Shown here: piece after piece, positions 8,988 through 17,902 of the stretch | Numbering within the stretch: position 1 is the stretch's first letter | Layout of the letters: the number at the start of each line of letters is the position of its first letter | Assembly (NCBI RefSeq): GCF_039655865.1 | Contig: NZ_JBBYXL010000001.1 | Span: 558,001 to 622,000, forward strand | Source of the DNA: Prosthecobacter sp. SYSU 5D2 | Lineage (GTDB): Bacteria; Verrucomicrobiota; Verrucomicrobiia; Verrucomicrobiales; Verrucomicrobiaceae | Length of the DNA stretch: 64,000 bases | Direction of reading: 5' to 3' | Notes under the pieces: generated by a model | What the model was told of the DNA's origin: nothing | What the model saw: only the letters and a program-made list of their open reading frames with translations | The model's database searches: none | Made by a program: the position numbers and the translations under genes

Positions 8988-10137
8988 CCGGCGGTGCAGA
9001 TTTCACCGGCACCGCCTGCCACAGAATGAGCGCATCTTTGCGCGCCTGGAAATACGCTCCCAAGGCACGCAGACACGTGATCTGGAGCAAAAGAAAACCC
9101 GCAGGCACTGTGAACAGGCGTCCTTTCAGCCCCGGCAACAGCAGGCCAGCACCCGCAGCACCATAGGCCATAACCTGGCCCGCCAGCAGAAGCCAGATAA
9201 TGGGTGACTTCGGTGCCGCCAGGGAAAAAATGCACACCGCCACTAGCAGCCAGGGAACTGCCAGCCGCAGATACTTGTGCGAGATGAGTTGCCACCACGT
9301 CCGGTTTTCCCAAGGCAGCAGCCAGGCAGGGAAATGCTCCATCATCTGGTAATTCCCCGCCAGCGTGCGCAACTTGCGCTTTTTCTCCAGCACCGGGTCC
9401 AGAGTTTGCGGATCATAAGCCACCGCTGCCGGCTCATAAAGGACACGATGCCCGCCCACCACAATGTTCATCGGGACGACCACATCATCCAAGATGGTGG
9501 CCGGATGCAGCGGCTGAAACAGATCCCGGCGGATCGCGTAGATGGCGCCCGTACAGCCGATGACGGAATCCACACGCCCTTCCCATTCCCTCAACTTTCG
9601 CTCAATTTTCCAATAAAGGTCCACCCCCTGTCCGCTGCCCGTCGCGGATGGGGCTATCTCCAGCAGACCGCTGACAGCACCGACAGAAGGATCCGAAAAT
9701 GGACGGGCAAGCCGGACCAGGGCCTCCACATCAAAGTCTTGTCGTGCATCGCACAGCACCACCACGGGAAACCGGCAGAGCGGAATGCTCTCATTCAGCG
9801 CTGTGGCCTTCCCCCGCTGCTGCGGATGAGAGATGGCGCGCAGACGCGGATCGTTCAAGGCAGCTACACTTTCCGCAGTGGCATCCGCACAGCCATCACA
9901 AAAGACCAGTATCTCCAATTCACCCTGCCAGTGGCAGGCCAACAGATTCTGCAGACGGGCCTGGATGCGGGACTCCGCATTAAAAACGCTGAGAACGATG
10001 CTGATGCCTGCGGGCAGGGTGCCATCCGCCTGGACAGGCCTTGGCCGCAGCCGTGCCAGCAATGCCATAAGCAGCGGGTATCCCGCATGGGCATAGACGG
10101 TCAGAAACAGGCAGATGATCAGGAGCAGCAGCCACAT
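8974..10137 (-). CDS. Family 2 glycosyltransferase, membrane-bound
   Basis: 387 residues. An N-terminal membrane helix leads to a GT-A domain with ISIVLSVFNAE (donor site start), VVLCDARQDFD where the DxD motif is expected, GCTGAIYAIRRDLF and ATILDDVVVPM. Several C-terminal transmembrane segments follow. KLRTLAGNYQ before them is typical of processive or EPS-type GT2 enzymes. The usual Asp-x-Asp reads D-A-R, but the later LDDV acidic pair is intact. Last gene of the operon aroD, carboxypeptidase, methyltransferase, GT; 4 bp separate it from the methyltransferase. Likely acts on an envelope polysaccharide or lipid. Confidence 0.85.
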   Translation of the reverse strand: MWLLLLIICLFLTVYAHAGYPLLMALLARLRPRPVQADGTLPAGISIVLSVFNAESRIQARLQNLLACHWQGELEILVFCDGCADATAESVAALNDPRLRAISHPQQRGKATALNESIPLCRFPVVVLCDARQDFDVEALVRLARPFSDPSVGAVSGLLEIAPSATGSGQGVDLYWKIERKLREWEGRVDSVIGCTGAIYAIRRDLFQPLHPATILDDVVVPMNIVVGGHRVLYEPAAVAYDPQTLDPVLEKKRKLRTLAGNYQMMEHFPAWLLPWENRTWWQLISHKYLRLAVPWLLVAVCIFSLAAPKSPIIWLLLAGQVMAYGAAGAGLLLPGLKGRLFTVPAGFLLLQITCLRALGAYFQARKDALILWQAVPVKSAPPVRDP

Positions 10138-10141
10138 GATC

Positions 10142-10840
10142 TCACTTCTTTTGGGCCAAAATGAGATACTGGCCGCCAGCCGGCAGCTTGCAGAGGGCAG
10201 GCTCCAGAGGACGCAGAAACTTCAGGAAGGAGGGAAACACAAACAGATAGTCCCGCAGCGCCACATTGAAGCCGGCCTTCCGTAACTGGCCGGACGCCTC
10301 CCAGGGGAAGAGCATGATGGCATCCCGGTCAAAAGGCACCCGGCTCATCACATAATGCACCATGGGATTCCATTTGTTGTTTTCCCAAAAGGCAAACCAG
10401 CCCCCTGGCTTTAAACTGTCATGGACAAGGCGGAAGGCCTCATCCCGTACGGCCACCGGGATGTGGTGAAAGACACCGTTGCAGAAAGCCAGATCAAAAT
10501 GGTTCTTGGGCAGCAGATCCGCATCATGGACGAACGAATAGTTCCCATGGGGATGGTCTTTAGCCGCCTGAGCCACGGATTCTCCAGAGGGGTCAAAACC
10601 GATGTACTGTTCCAGATTGAAACCCTCCATCAAAAGCGGGGCAGAAGTTCCGGTACCGCAGCCAAAGTCCAGGCAGGTGCTGTGGGCTGCCTGACGGTCC
10701 CGGAGCCGGGCTTTGAGCCAGCGGATGCGTGCTTCGGCAAAGTACTCCTTGGTTTCACCCGTGAGTTTCAGGCCCTGGTTCAGTGCAGCATCATAGTCAC
10801 TGGCATAGGCATCGAATTCGGCGGTGGCTGGATCTGGCAT
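10142..10840 (-). CDS. Class I SAM-dependent methyltransferase
   Basis: 232 residues. The SAM-binding motif I is LDFGCGTGTSAPLL, followed by FDPSGESV (motif II acidic region) and FDLAFCNGVFHHIP, as in UbiE/Coq5-like methyltransferases (Methyltransf_11/25). No membrane segment. It sits between the D,D-carboxypeptidase and the glycosyltransferase, close to both, suggesting methylation of a sugar or lipid precursor; this is inference from position. Confidence 0.85.
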   Translation of the reverse strand: MPDPATAEFDAYASDYDAALNQGLKLTGETKEYFAEARIRWLKARLRDRQAAHSTCLDFGCGTGTSAPLLMEGFNLEQYIGFDPSGESVAQAAKDHPHGNYSFVHDADLLPKNHFDLAFCNGVFHHIPVAVRDEAFRLVHDSLKPGGWFAFWENNKWNPMVHYVMSRVPFDRDAIMLFPWEASGQLRKAGFNVALRDYLFVFPSFLKFLRPLEPALCKLPAGGQYLILAQKK

Positions 10841-10859
10841 GAAAGGGCAGGTTAATGGT

Positions 10860-11909
10860 TCAAGCTTTCAGAGCCCAGTCCAAAAGGGCCTGGGCATCAC
10901 GCCAGACGCCCCCTTCCGTGTCATTGAGAACGACGACGATCCGGCGGCGGCCATTGCGCTCACCGCTGGCCACCAGGCAGTAGCCGGCAGCGTCTGTATA
11001 GCCCGTTTTCATCCCGTCGCAGTAGCCGGCGCTGCGCAGCACGCGGTTGGTGTTGGAAAGCTGGGTGGTGCGGCCATTGGGCCATTTGAAGGTATAGCTT
11101 TGCTGCTTGACGATGCTGCGGATTTCCTGCTGCTTGTCGCAGACTTTCGCGATAACGCTAAGATCCCGCGCCGTGCTGAAGGGTTCATCACCATCTCGTG
11201 CAGGCAGGCCGTGAGGGTTTACATAGTGGCTGTCCTGCAGCCCCAGTTCCAGGCACTTTTGGTTCATTTTGGCCACAAAGGCCTCCACGCTGCCCGCGTT
11301 GTCACGCGCCAGAGCCTGGGCCACGTCGTTGGAGCTTTTCACCAGGATCGTGTTTAATAGCTGGCGGCGGGTGTACTGTTCCCCTGCTTTGATGCCCAGA
11401 CGCACTGGTGAGCACTGTGTGTCGCTCTGCTCCACGGTGATGATTTTTTCGAGGTCTCCCTCCTCCACGACCAGCAGGGCAGTGAGGAGCTTGGTGGTAC
11501 TGGCGATGGCGCCGCGTTTATCCGGGTTTTTTTCAAACAGTATCTCATCCGAATTCGCATCCACGATGATGACACGGTCCGCGCTGATCTGCGGAATGGG
11601 CCCGCGGAGTTCACGAATTTCCACCTCACGCCGCACCCTCTTTGTTTTCTCCAGCTCCTCCGCCAGCTGCTTTTGCAGGGACTCCACACTCTTTTCCTTC
11701 GCGAGCAGGTCCAAGCGGGCACCTTCCATGACCTGCTTTTCCTTCGCGGCCAAAAGCTCACGCTGGATGATGGCAGCCTCCTTTTTGTTCACCTCATCCT
11801 CACGCCACTGGAGCTTCAGCTCCCGCTGGGGGTCTTCACAGCCGGTCAGGGGAAGCAGGGCCAGCAGAGTGATCCACCGGAAGAACTTGGGGGTTGGGAA
11901 AGCGGTCAT
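10860..11909 (-). CDS. Lipoprotein D-alanyl-D-alanine carboxypeptidase (peptidase S11) with coiled-coil stalk
   Basis: 349 residues. A signal peptide ends in the lipobox L-T-G-C24, so the enzyme should be lipid-anchored. Residues about 30-95 are a charged, heptad-like coiled coil. The S11 (DacA/DacC-like) domain follows with all three catalytic motifs: S137-T-T-K140, S192-S-N194 and K301-T-G303. It would trim the terminal D-Ala from peptidoglycan stem pentapeptides in the periplasm. Classical DacA enzymes use a C-terminal amphipathic helix for anchoring; here the anchor is an N-terminal lipid plus a stalk. Starts 3 bp after the aroD stop. Confidence 0.88.
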   Translation of the reverse strand: MTAFPTPKFFRWITLLALLPLTGCEDPQRELKLQWREDEVNKKEAAIIQRELLAAKEKQVMEGARLDLLAKEKSVESLQKQLAEELEKTKRVRREVEIRELRGPIPQISADRVIIVDANSDEILFEKNPDKRGAIASTTKLLTALLVVEEGDLEKIITVEQSDTQCSPVRLGIKAGEQYTRRQLLNTILVKSSNDVAQALARDNAGSVEAFVAKMNQKCLELGLQDSHYVNPHGLPARDGDEPFSTARDLSVIAKVCDKQQEIRSIVKQQSYTFKWPNGRTTQLSNTNRVLRSAGYCDGMKTGYTDAAGYCLVASGERNGRRRIVVVLNDTEGGVWRDAQALLDWALKA

Positions 11910-11912
11910 AAA

Positions 11913-12623
11913 TCACAGTTCGGCCAGGAGTTCCTTCAGGCGGGCGGCAGGCCACTGCCCGGGGGCATTCGCCTCGCCAAGATAGCCGTAGTTGAGCAGG
12001 CTGCCACACTTTGCAAGGACCAACCTTGATACGCGTCCCAATGGACCCATGCCCATTGTGGAAAGGCGCATCCGGTGAACCTCCGATGTCAGGGTGATAA
12101 GCCTGGTCAAATCGGCAGGGTTGTTCAGAAAGGTGGCCAGTTTCACCGCATCCAGTCCGGCAGGCTGCGCAAAGTTAATGGCCCCGCGCAGCACCTCCTC
12201 TCCCGGGGTGGTCTGGAAGTCATGAAACGAGCCGATCACCCGCACTCCCATGCCCTGGGCCTTCTGCACCAGCGGGCGCATGTCCATGGCGCTGCGCATC
12301 TCAATGTCCATCAGCACAGCCAGATCCAGCAATGGTTCCAGAAGGGCGATGCGCCCTGCCGCCTCCACCGTCCCCTGACCGCCCTCCGCCGGGTGGCGGG
12401 CCGTCAGCAGAACAGGGGTCTGGTTTCCTGCCAGGGCCATACGGATGTCTGCCGCTGGGGTTTTCAGAGTGTCCAGACGCAATTCGATGACATCACAGGA
12501 GGCCGTTCTTTGCTCAAGACTCATTGTGCTCCAAAGCTGCAAGGTGGCTGGATCAGAAATCACGCCGACCGCGAGCGGACGGGAGGAAAGGAGCAAATTG
12601 CTCGATGAAAGGAGTTGAGGCAT
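11913..12623 (-). CDS. aroD: Type I 3-dehydroquinate dehydratase
   Basis: 236 residues, near the usual 225-250 for class I enzymes. The key residues are present: Glu47 in IELRLD, His134 in GSFHDF and the Schiff-base Lys161 in DAVKLA. It converts 3-dehydroquinate to 3-dehydroshikimate in the shikimate pathway through an imine intermediate, in the cytoplasm. It heads a minus-strand operon whose other genes are envelope-related, so its placement is probably incidental. Divergent from the sugar-phosphate transferase; the AT-rich 64 bp between them should carry both promoters. Confidence 0.85.
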   Translation of the reverse strand: MPQLLSSSNLLLSSRPLAVGVISDPATLQLWSTMSLEQRTASCDVIELRLDTLKTPAADIRMALAGNQTPVLLTARHPAEGGQGTVEAAGRIALLEPLLDLAVLMDIEMRSAMDMRPLVQKAQGMGVRVIGSFHDFQTTPGEEVLRGAINFAQPAGLDAVKLATFLNNPADLTRLITLTSEVHRMRLSTMGMGPLGRVSRLVLAKCGSLLNYGYLGEANAPGQWPAARLKELLAEL

Positions 12624-12642
12624 TCGCTAGGTTTGTTATAAT
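12615..12642 (+). promoter_or_regulatory. Predicted sigma-70 promoter for the sugar transferase gene
   Basis: TTGAGG (12615-12620) and a perfect TATAAT (12637-12642) are separated by 16 bp, about 45 bp upstream of the ATG at 12688. The surrounding sequence is markedly AT-rich for this genome. Its -35 box overlaps the aroD start region, so expression of the two divergent genes may interfere. Confidence 0.45.
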
Positions 12643-12687
12643 TTTAATAGAAATAAAGTAATAATGTAGGATAGTTCTACCCACACT

Positions 12688-14082
12688 ATGCTTGGTCGCC
12701 GACAGGAAATCAATTTGCAGCTCACTCAGTTGTTGGACAGCGCCTTGCTGATCTTCTGCCTCTGGCTGGCGCATTTTCTCCGTGCCTCCATCATTCCGCA
12801 GTTTTTGCCTGGGCTGGTGGAAATCCCGCCGGTGGATAAATTATACTGGATCATGGCGGTTGTCGGCCCGTTTACACCCCTGGTGCTGGAGGCCAGGGGC
12901 TTTTACTCCAATCTCTTTCACAAAACGCCCGCACAAAGCCTGAGGCAGCTCATGGAAGGTCTCATGATCATGGGCACCATCATCGGTGCCCTGGTCGTGT
13001 TTTTGAAATGGGAGGTCCCCAGCCGCTCCGTCGTTCTCCTGGCAGTGATGATGGCCGGCCTGGCTCTGATCATCCGCGAAGCGGTCCAGCGCGGCAAGCT
13101 GCGCCACCAGATCGCCTCCGGCAAAGGCCGTGAAAAGGTGCTCATCGCCGGTCTCGCTTCCGACATGGAAAACTTTGTTGAAGGCCTTCCGGCGGAGCAG
13201 CTCGCCAGCCTGGAGATTACAGCACGGATTGACATCACCTGCCAGCCCATCAGCGCCCTCGTCGAGGCCATGCACCAGCACTCTGTTGCCAGGGTCATCT
13301 TTGCCGCCCAGCACGTCCATTTCAGCAAAATCGAGGAAGCCGTGCAGGCCTGTGAAACCGAAGGCGTGGAAGCCTGGATCGCGGCGGATTTTTTCCAAAC
13401 CGCCATTGCCCGGCCTACCTTTGACGTCATGGGCGGCCGCCTGATGCTCGTTTTCCACAGCACGCCGCAGATCTCCTGGGCGCTGTGGGCCAAGGAAATC
13501 CTGGACCGCGTAGGTGCGGCAGTCTTGTTGCTGCTCTCCGCTCCGGTCTGGATCCTGGCCATGACTGGCATCCGGCTGTCTTCCACCGGCCCCATCTTTT
13601 TCCGGCAGGAGCGTTCAGGCCACTACGGCAAGCCCTTTCTCATGTGGAAATTCCGCACCATGAGCCTGGATGCCGAAGCCCGCCGTGCCGAGCTGGAAAC
13701 AGCCAATGAGATGAGCGGTCCGGTTTTCAAAATCACCGCCGACCCGCGCATCTTCCCTTTTGGCCGCTGGCTGCGGCGGATGAGCATTGATGAGCTGCCG
13801 CAGCTCCTGAATGTCCTTCGCGGGGAGATGAGCCTCGTGGGCCCGCGCCCGCTGCCGGTCTATGAAATTGAAAAGATTGAAAAACACGCCCAGCGCCGCC
13901 GCCTCAGTGTGAAACCAGGCCTCACCTGCCTGTGGCAGATCACCGGCCGCAACGGCATCCGCAACTTTGAAGAATGGGTGGCCCTGGACCTCCAGTACAT
14001 TGACAACTGGTCTCTCTGGCTGGACCTGAAGATCCTCGCCAAGACTCTGCCCGCTGTTTTGCGGGGCGTTGGGGCTTCCTGA
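12688..14082 (+). CDS. Undecaprenyl-phosphate sugar-phosphate transferase (WcaJ/WbaP-type initiating enzyme)
   Basis: 464 residues. Four to five N-terminal transmembrane segments, a central CoA-binding-like domain (KVLIAGLASDMENF) and another membrane segment near 270-290 precede the bacterial sugar transferase domain. That domain shows MWKFRTMSLDAE, SIDELPQLLNVLRGEMSLVG, PRPLP and VKPGLTCLWQITGRN, the hallmark segments of polyprenyl glycosylphosphotransferases. It would transfer glucose-1-P or a related sugar phosphate to undecaprenyl phosphate, starting an exopolysaccharide repeat unit. It fits with the UDP-sugar enzymes and glycosyltransferase nearby. Confidence 0.9.
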   Translation: MLGRRQEINLQLTQLLDSALLIFCLWLAHFLRASIIPQFLPGLVEIPPVDKLYWIMAVVGPFTPLVLEARGFYSNLFHKTPAQSLRQLMEGLMIMGTIIGALVVFLKWEVPSRSVVLLAVMMAGLALIIREAVQRGKLRHQIASGKGREKVLIAGLASDMENFVEGLPAEQLASLEITARIDITCQPISALVEAMHQHSVARVIFAAQHVHFSKIEEAVQACETEGVEAWIAADFFQTAIARPTFDVMGGRLMLVFHSTPQISWALWAKEILDRVGAAVLLLLSAPVWILAMTGIRLSSTGPIFFRQERSGHYGKPFLMWKFRTMSLDAEARRAELETANEMSGPVFKITADPRIFPFGRWLRRMSIDELPQLLNVLRGEMSLVGPRPLPVYEIEKIEKHAQRRRLSVKPGLTCLWQITGRNGIRNFEEWVALDLQYIDNWSLWLDLKILAKTLPAVLRGVGAS

Positions 14083-14106
14083 TTTTCCAACCCGCTGCCA
14101 GGCAGC

Positions 14107-14946
14107 TCAAGGAGCCAGCGTGGAATAATCAATCGTCCGCAGCCGGTGTTTTTTAGCTCCCATCCTTGGCACACAATCCAGCAGCGCCTGCGTGTAAGGA
14201 TGCTGCGGATTGTTTAGCACCTCCGCCGTGAGGCCCGTTTCGACAATCTCTCCGCGATACATCACCGCCACGCGGTCGGCCACATCCTTGATGATGCCAA
14301 AGTTATGGGTGATCAGGATCAGGCTCATATCCAGCCGGCGGCGCAGGTCCGCCAGCAGTTCCATGATCTGCTTTTGAATGGTCACATCCAGCGCCGTCGT
14401 CGGTTCATCGGCGATCAGCAGCTTCGGCTGGCAGCACAGGGCCATGGCGATCATGACCCGCTGTTGCATGCCGCCGCTCAGTTCATGCGGATACGCACGC
14501 AACCGTTTTTCCGGCTCGGTGATGCCCACCAGACGAAGCCAGCTCAGGATCTCCGCATCCCGGTCGGTCACCTCCGGACGATGCAGCGACAGCGCTTCCC
14601 CAATCTGCGTGCGGACCGTCAGCACGGGATTCAACGAAGTCGTCGGCTCCTGGAAAACATAAGCAATCTCCTTTCCCCGCACCTTCCGCAGCTCCCTCTC
14701 GTTCATCTTCAGCACCTCATGTCCGGCGATGCTGAGGTGCGCGGCTGTGATGTGGGCGGGCGGCTCGGGCAGCAGACGGGCCAGGGCCAGGGCGGTGGCG
14801 CTTTTCCCGCTGCCACTTTCCCCCACAATGGCGATGGATTCCCCCTGCTGCAGTTCCAGGCTGAGCCCCTTCACCGCCTGAACCGGCGGTCCGTCATGAC
14901 GGCGAAACTCGATGTTCAGATCGCGGATGCTCAGGAGGGATGACAT
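14107..14946 (-). CDS. Peptide ABC transporter ATP-binding protein (OppD/DppD-like)
   Basis: 279 residues from the ATG at 14946 ([14 protein letters not shown]); the longer frame to 15165 overlaps the upstream permease gene and is rejected. Walker A is GESGSGKSA, the signature LSGGMQQRV and Walker [21 protein letters not shown] and TRNP-like C-terminal features ([16 protein letters not shown]) place it in the OppD/DppD family. The four-gene set deacetylase, binding protein, permease, ATPase encodes only one permease and one ATPase, so it must form homodimers or use partners encoded elsewhere. Confidence 0.9.
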   Translation of the reverse strand: MSSLLSIRDLNIEFRRHDGPPVQAVKGLSLELQQGESIAIVGESGSGKSATALALARLLPEPPAHITAAHLSIAGHEVLKMNERELRKVRGKEIAYVFQEPTTSLNPVLTVRTQIGEALSLHRPEVTDRDAEILSWLRLVGITEPEKRLRAYPHELSGGMQQRVMIAMALCCQPKLLIADEPTTALDVTIQKQIMELLADLRRRLDMSLILITHNFGIIKDVADRVAVMYRGEIVETGLTAEVLNNPQHPYTQALLDCVPRMGAKKHRLRTIDYSTLAP

Positions 14947-14963
14947 AAAATAAATAGGTTCCT

Positions 14964-15881
14964 TTAGCGCTGACGCGGCAGGATCATGCGCCCCAGCAGC
15001 CACAAAGACAAGGCGCAAAGCGCATAGGGCCAGGATACCGCCAGTGGTGCCACAGGGTTCGTGAGAGCCTGCTGAAGGGCTTCCTGCCACGCACTGCTCA
15101 TCGCTGCCAGGCCAGGCAATCCATAGGAGACCCAGAGCGAAAGCAAAAGGGCCGCTACTGAACACAGCCTGGCCAGACCCCGGCGGATCTGGTTACTCCT
15201 GAGATGGCGTTTCCAAACCTCATGGGGGCTGAGGCCGATCACCAGCGCGCCCTCGCGCACCTTCCCGTCTGCGTCCGCAAGACAGGGCACCGGTGAATGC
15301 GGCCAGGCAGAGGCCAGGCAATACCAAGCCAGCGCCAGACCCGCCCAGGGAGCCAGGGTAAGCAGCAACGATGAGGAGGCGACTGGCGCCTGCAAAGCAG
15401 GAAGGATCCCGGCCAGCGCCCCCGGCAGGTCAAAGGCATTCTCCACCACAGGCAGGAGCAATATGCCCAGAAAACCCGCTGACCTGACCTGGGAATACCA
15501 GGGCTTTTTGTCCTCTGTTGCAGACGCAAGCACCTGGGCCGTCATCGGCAGCGCCAGCAAAAACAGCGGGGGTGCCCACCACCAGACGATGTGGGCCATT
15601 CTCATGGGCAGGTCAGCCGGATCCGTGGAGGCAGCAGCAGGCATCAGGCTCAAAACCGGCTGACCGAGATGACCGGCCCAGTAACCCATGGCAGACCAAA
15701 TCAATGCAGTCAGCGGCCATAAAACCACCGCCTTGGCCAGCAGCACCACGGGCCATCGTGCGCCTTTCCCAAAACAGGACCCCAGGGCGGCCAGCGCCAG
15801 GCCAGAAGTCACCGCCAGCAGCAACGATCCCCCGAAGAGGCCGAGGCTGAGAAGATACGTGGCAGGTGACATTGGAAACAC
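14964..15881 (-). CDS. Divergent ABC transporter permease (DppC-like, inferred)
   Basis: 305 residues, about seven hydrophobic segments. The cytoplasmic loop REGALVIGLSPHEVWKRHL resembles the EAA loop of importer permeases (EAA, then G, then the contact for the ATPase), but the first residues are degenerate. Identification rests on this loop and on its place between the binding protein and the ATPase. The GTG at 15881 follows the upstream stop by 5 bp; an ATG at 15872 is an equally credible start. Ordinary DppC homologues are easier to recognise, so this is an unusually diverged copy. Confidence 0.6.
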   Translation of the reverse strand: MFPMSPATYLLSLGLFGGSLLLAVTSGLALAALGSCFGKGARWPVVLLAKAVVLWPLTALIWSAMGYWAGHLGQPVLSLMPAAASTDPADLPMRMAHIVWWWAPPLFLLALPMTAQVLASATEDKKPWYSQVRSAGFLGILLLPVVENAFDLPGALAGILPALQAPVASSSLLLTLAPWAGLALAWYCLASAWPHSPVPCLADADGKVREGALVIGLSPHEVWKRHLRSNQIRRGLARLCSVAALLLSLWVSYGLPGLAAMSSAWQEALQQALTNPVAPLAVSWPYALCALSLWLLGRMILPRQR

Positions 15882-15886
15882 AGAAT

Positions 15887-17902
15887 CTATTCGTTAGGAG
15901 GACGCATCAACAGTGACTGCGGGCTGCTGCTGCGCAGAAGCGAATGCAGGGTCAGAGAACGCTGCAAATCCGGAGCTCCCAAAGCCGGGAAACGCGCCCT
16001 GCGCACCCCCATCTGCTGCATGTCCCCCACCAGCGGCAGCGCCGGCTGCAAGTTCATGAAACGCTCCTGCACGGCACCCGCACGCGCCGGAAGCTGGCTG
16101 ACATCATATTCGGAAACCAGCGCCTCCAGAAGCCGGTCCATTTGCGGATCGGCGAGCTGCGCAAAGTTCAGTCCCGAGGAAATCTGGCCGCTGTGCCAAA
16201 GCGCCACCTGATCCCAGGACAGGTCATAATTGAGCCCTAAAATCACCGCATCAAACTTGCCCGGAGCCAGACGTTCTGCCACGAGTTCGCTGGGATCCAC
16301 CGCCGTGATTTTGACGCGAACTCCGAGTTGCTTCCATTGTGCTGCCATCATTTGGGCCAGTTGCTCCCGCTGGCGGTTGTCCGTGGTTATCAGCAGCTCA
16401 AACTCCAGCGCCTGCCCGCCTTTTTTAGCCACCCCGCTCACGTCCCGCAGCCAGCCTGCGGCCTCCAGCTTCTGCAAAGCACGTGCCTGATCGAAGGGCA
16501 GCCCATCCGTTTTGGGAGCATACCAAAGACCCGGAGTAAAAAGCGGTTCCGCCAGTCGGGCCTGGCCCCCCAGTCCCTCCGCCAGCAAGGTCTGCCGGTT
16601 TAGACCCAGCGCCAGAGCCTCACGCACTGGCAGCTCTGACAGGAGGGATGAGCGCAAATTCCACAGGATCATCAAGCGATTATGCGGAGACGTCGGGTGG
16701 TAATCCAAAGAAGATTCCTGCCGCAATTCCAACCCCTCTCCTGGCCAGAGGATGTCCAGACTTCCAGCCGCAAGCGCCACCCGTGCCTGGAGCGTCCCGC
16801 TTGCGGGAAGGATGCGCAGGCTGGGGACCGCCGCTGCATCCTGCTCATTCTGCGGCTGCAAGGTCAGGCCGCGGCCCTTGCGGACAACCTGCCACCTGCC
16901 GGAACCCGGCGGTGTTTCATCCCCCTCCGGAGGCTCATTCAGCCAGTTTGCCTGCAGGATGGGAAAGCCTACCCAGCTTGCCAGAGCAGCTCCGTAGTTG
17001 CGGCGATAAGTCACCCTCACCGTGGTGCTGCCTTCAGCAGAAATGTCCTGAATGTGCCGGAACCCCTCCCGCCCCTGAACCGGATATCCCTGCCGTTTCA
17101 CATGCTCGACCGTCTGTTTTACATCTGCCACCGTCACGGGGGATCCGTCAGGCCAGGCGTTCCGTCCGGCATGGAGTTCAAACTCCAGCACCGGCTCCAG
17201 CAGGCCGGCCACCTCCGCCAAGGGGGTGATCTTCGGCACTGGCTGTCCTTTCTGCAGGAGCCAGGCAGCCAGAGTTTCACGCACCTGAAGCCATGCCGAA
17301 GTGGTCACCAGCTCACAAGTGCCGTCCTCATCAAACCACAGCCGCACCGTGCTGGCAGCGTGCTCCGGGGCCTGGGCATACTCTTCCAGTGCACTCCGGG
17401 CGGCAGCAGCAGTGTCCAGGCGCAAAAATGTCAGCGGCAGCAGCGCCTCTGAGGCCAGGCTTTCCAGCGCAGGCTGAACACCGGCGGTACCTGGCCGGGA
17501 AAACCGCAGTACCAGGCTCAGCCCTTGCGTCGTCACTTCCTCCAGCTCCCAGGTCTTGCGTGTTTTTGGCGGCACCTCCGCCAGCCGGCGCTGGGCTTCC
17601 TGCAGACTGTCCTCCGATGGGAACCAGCAGGTCACCCGCTGATGCCAGGCCCAGGATTCCGCCAGCCCTGGGGCAAGCCTGCCCTGCCCGTCCAGCCGGA
17701 TCAGTGGCTCATGCAGCAGATCCAGAATCTGGCGCTCCGCCTCGGTCGCAGGAAGAAAAGGATTCAATTTGGGCATCTCCCCCGGCAGCATCATGACAAT
17801 GGCTTCAGGCTGGCCACGCGCACCCTGCTGCACCTGCCAGGCTGCCCAGCCAGAGACGCCTAGCGCCACCAGCGGAATGCCAAAAATCAGAAGCCTTTTC
17901 AT
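15887..17902 (-). CDS. Extracellular peptide-binding protein of ABC transporter (SBP family 5)
   Basis: 671 residues, longer than the usual 500-550. An N-terminal hydrophobic segment (LLIFGIPLVALGVSGWAAW) acts as signal or anchor. LNPFLPATEAERQILDLLHEPL, FELHAGRNAWPDGSPVTVAD, PVREALALGLNRQTL and GVRVKITAVDPSEL correspond to the conserved blocks of DppA/OppA-type proteins. An extra region (about 90-220) accounts for the added length. Its start overlaps the deacetylase stop by 4 bp (ATGA), indicating translational coupling. It may bind peptides, murein peptides or other ligands; context near division and peptidoglycan genes makes muropeptide uptake one possibility. Confidence 0.85.
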   Translation of the reverse strand: MKRLLIFGIPLVALGVSGWAAWQVQQGARGQPEAIVMMLPGEMPKLNPFLPATEAERQILDLLHEPLIRLDGQGRLAPGLAESWAWHQRVTCWFPSEDSLQEAQRRLAEVPPKTRKTWELEEVTTQGLSLVLRFSRPGTAGVQPALESLASEALLPLTFLRLDTAAAARSALEEYAQAPEHAASTVRLWFDEDGTCELVTTSAWLQVRETLAAWLLQKGQPVPKITPLAEVAGLLEPVLEFELHAGRNAWPDGSPVTVADVKQTVEHVKRQGYPVQGREGFRHIQDISAEGSTTVRVTYRRNYGAALASWVGFPILQANWLNEPPEGDETPPGSGRWQVVRKGRGLTLQPQNEQDAAAVPSLRILPASGTLQARVALAAGSLDILWPGEGLELRQESSLDYHPTSPHNRLMILWNLRSSLLSELPVREALALGLNRQTLLAEGLGGQARLAEPLFTPGLWYAPKTDGLPFDQARALQKLEAAGWLRDVSGVAKKGGQALEFELLITTDNRQREQLAQMMAAQWKQLGVRVKITAVDPSELVAERLAPGKFDAVILGLNYDLSWDQVALWHSGQISSGLNFAQLADPQMDRLLEALVSEYDVSQLPARAGAVQERFMNLQPALPLVGDMQQMGVRRARFPALGAPDLQRSLTLHSLLRSSSPQSLLMRPPNE

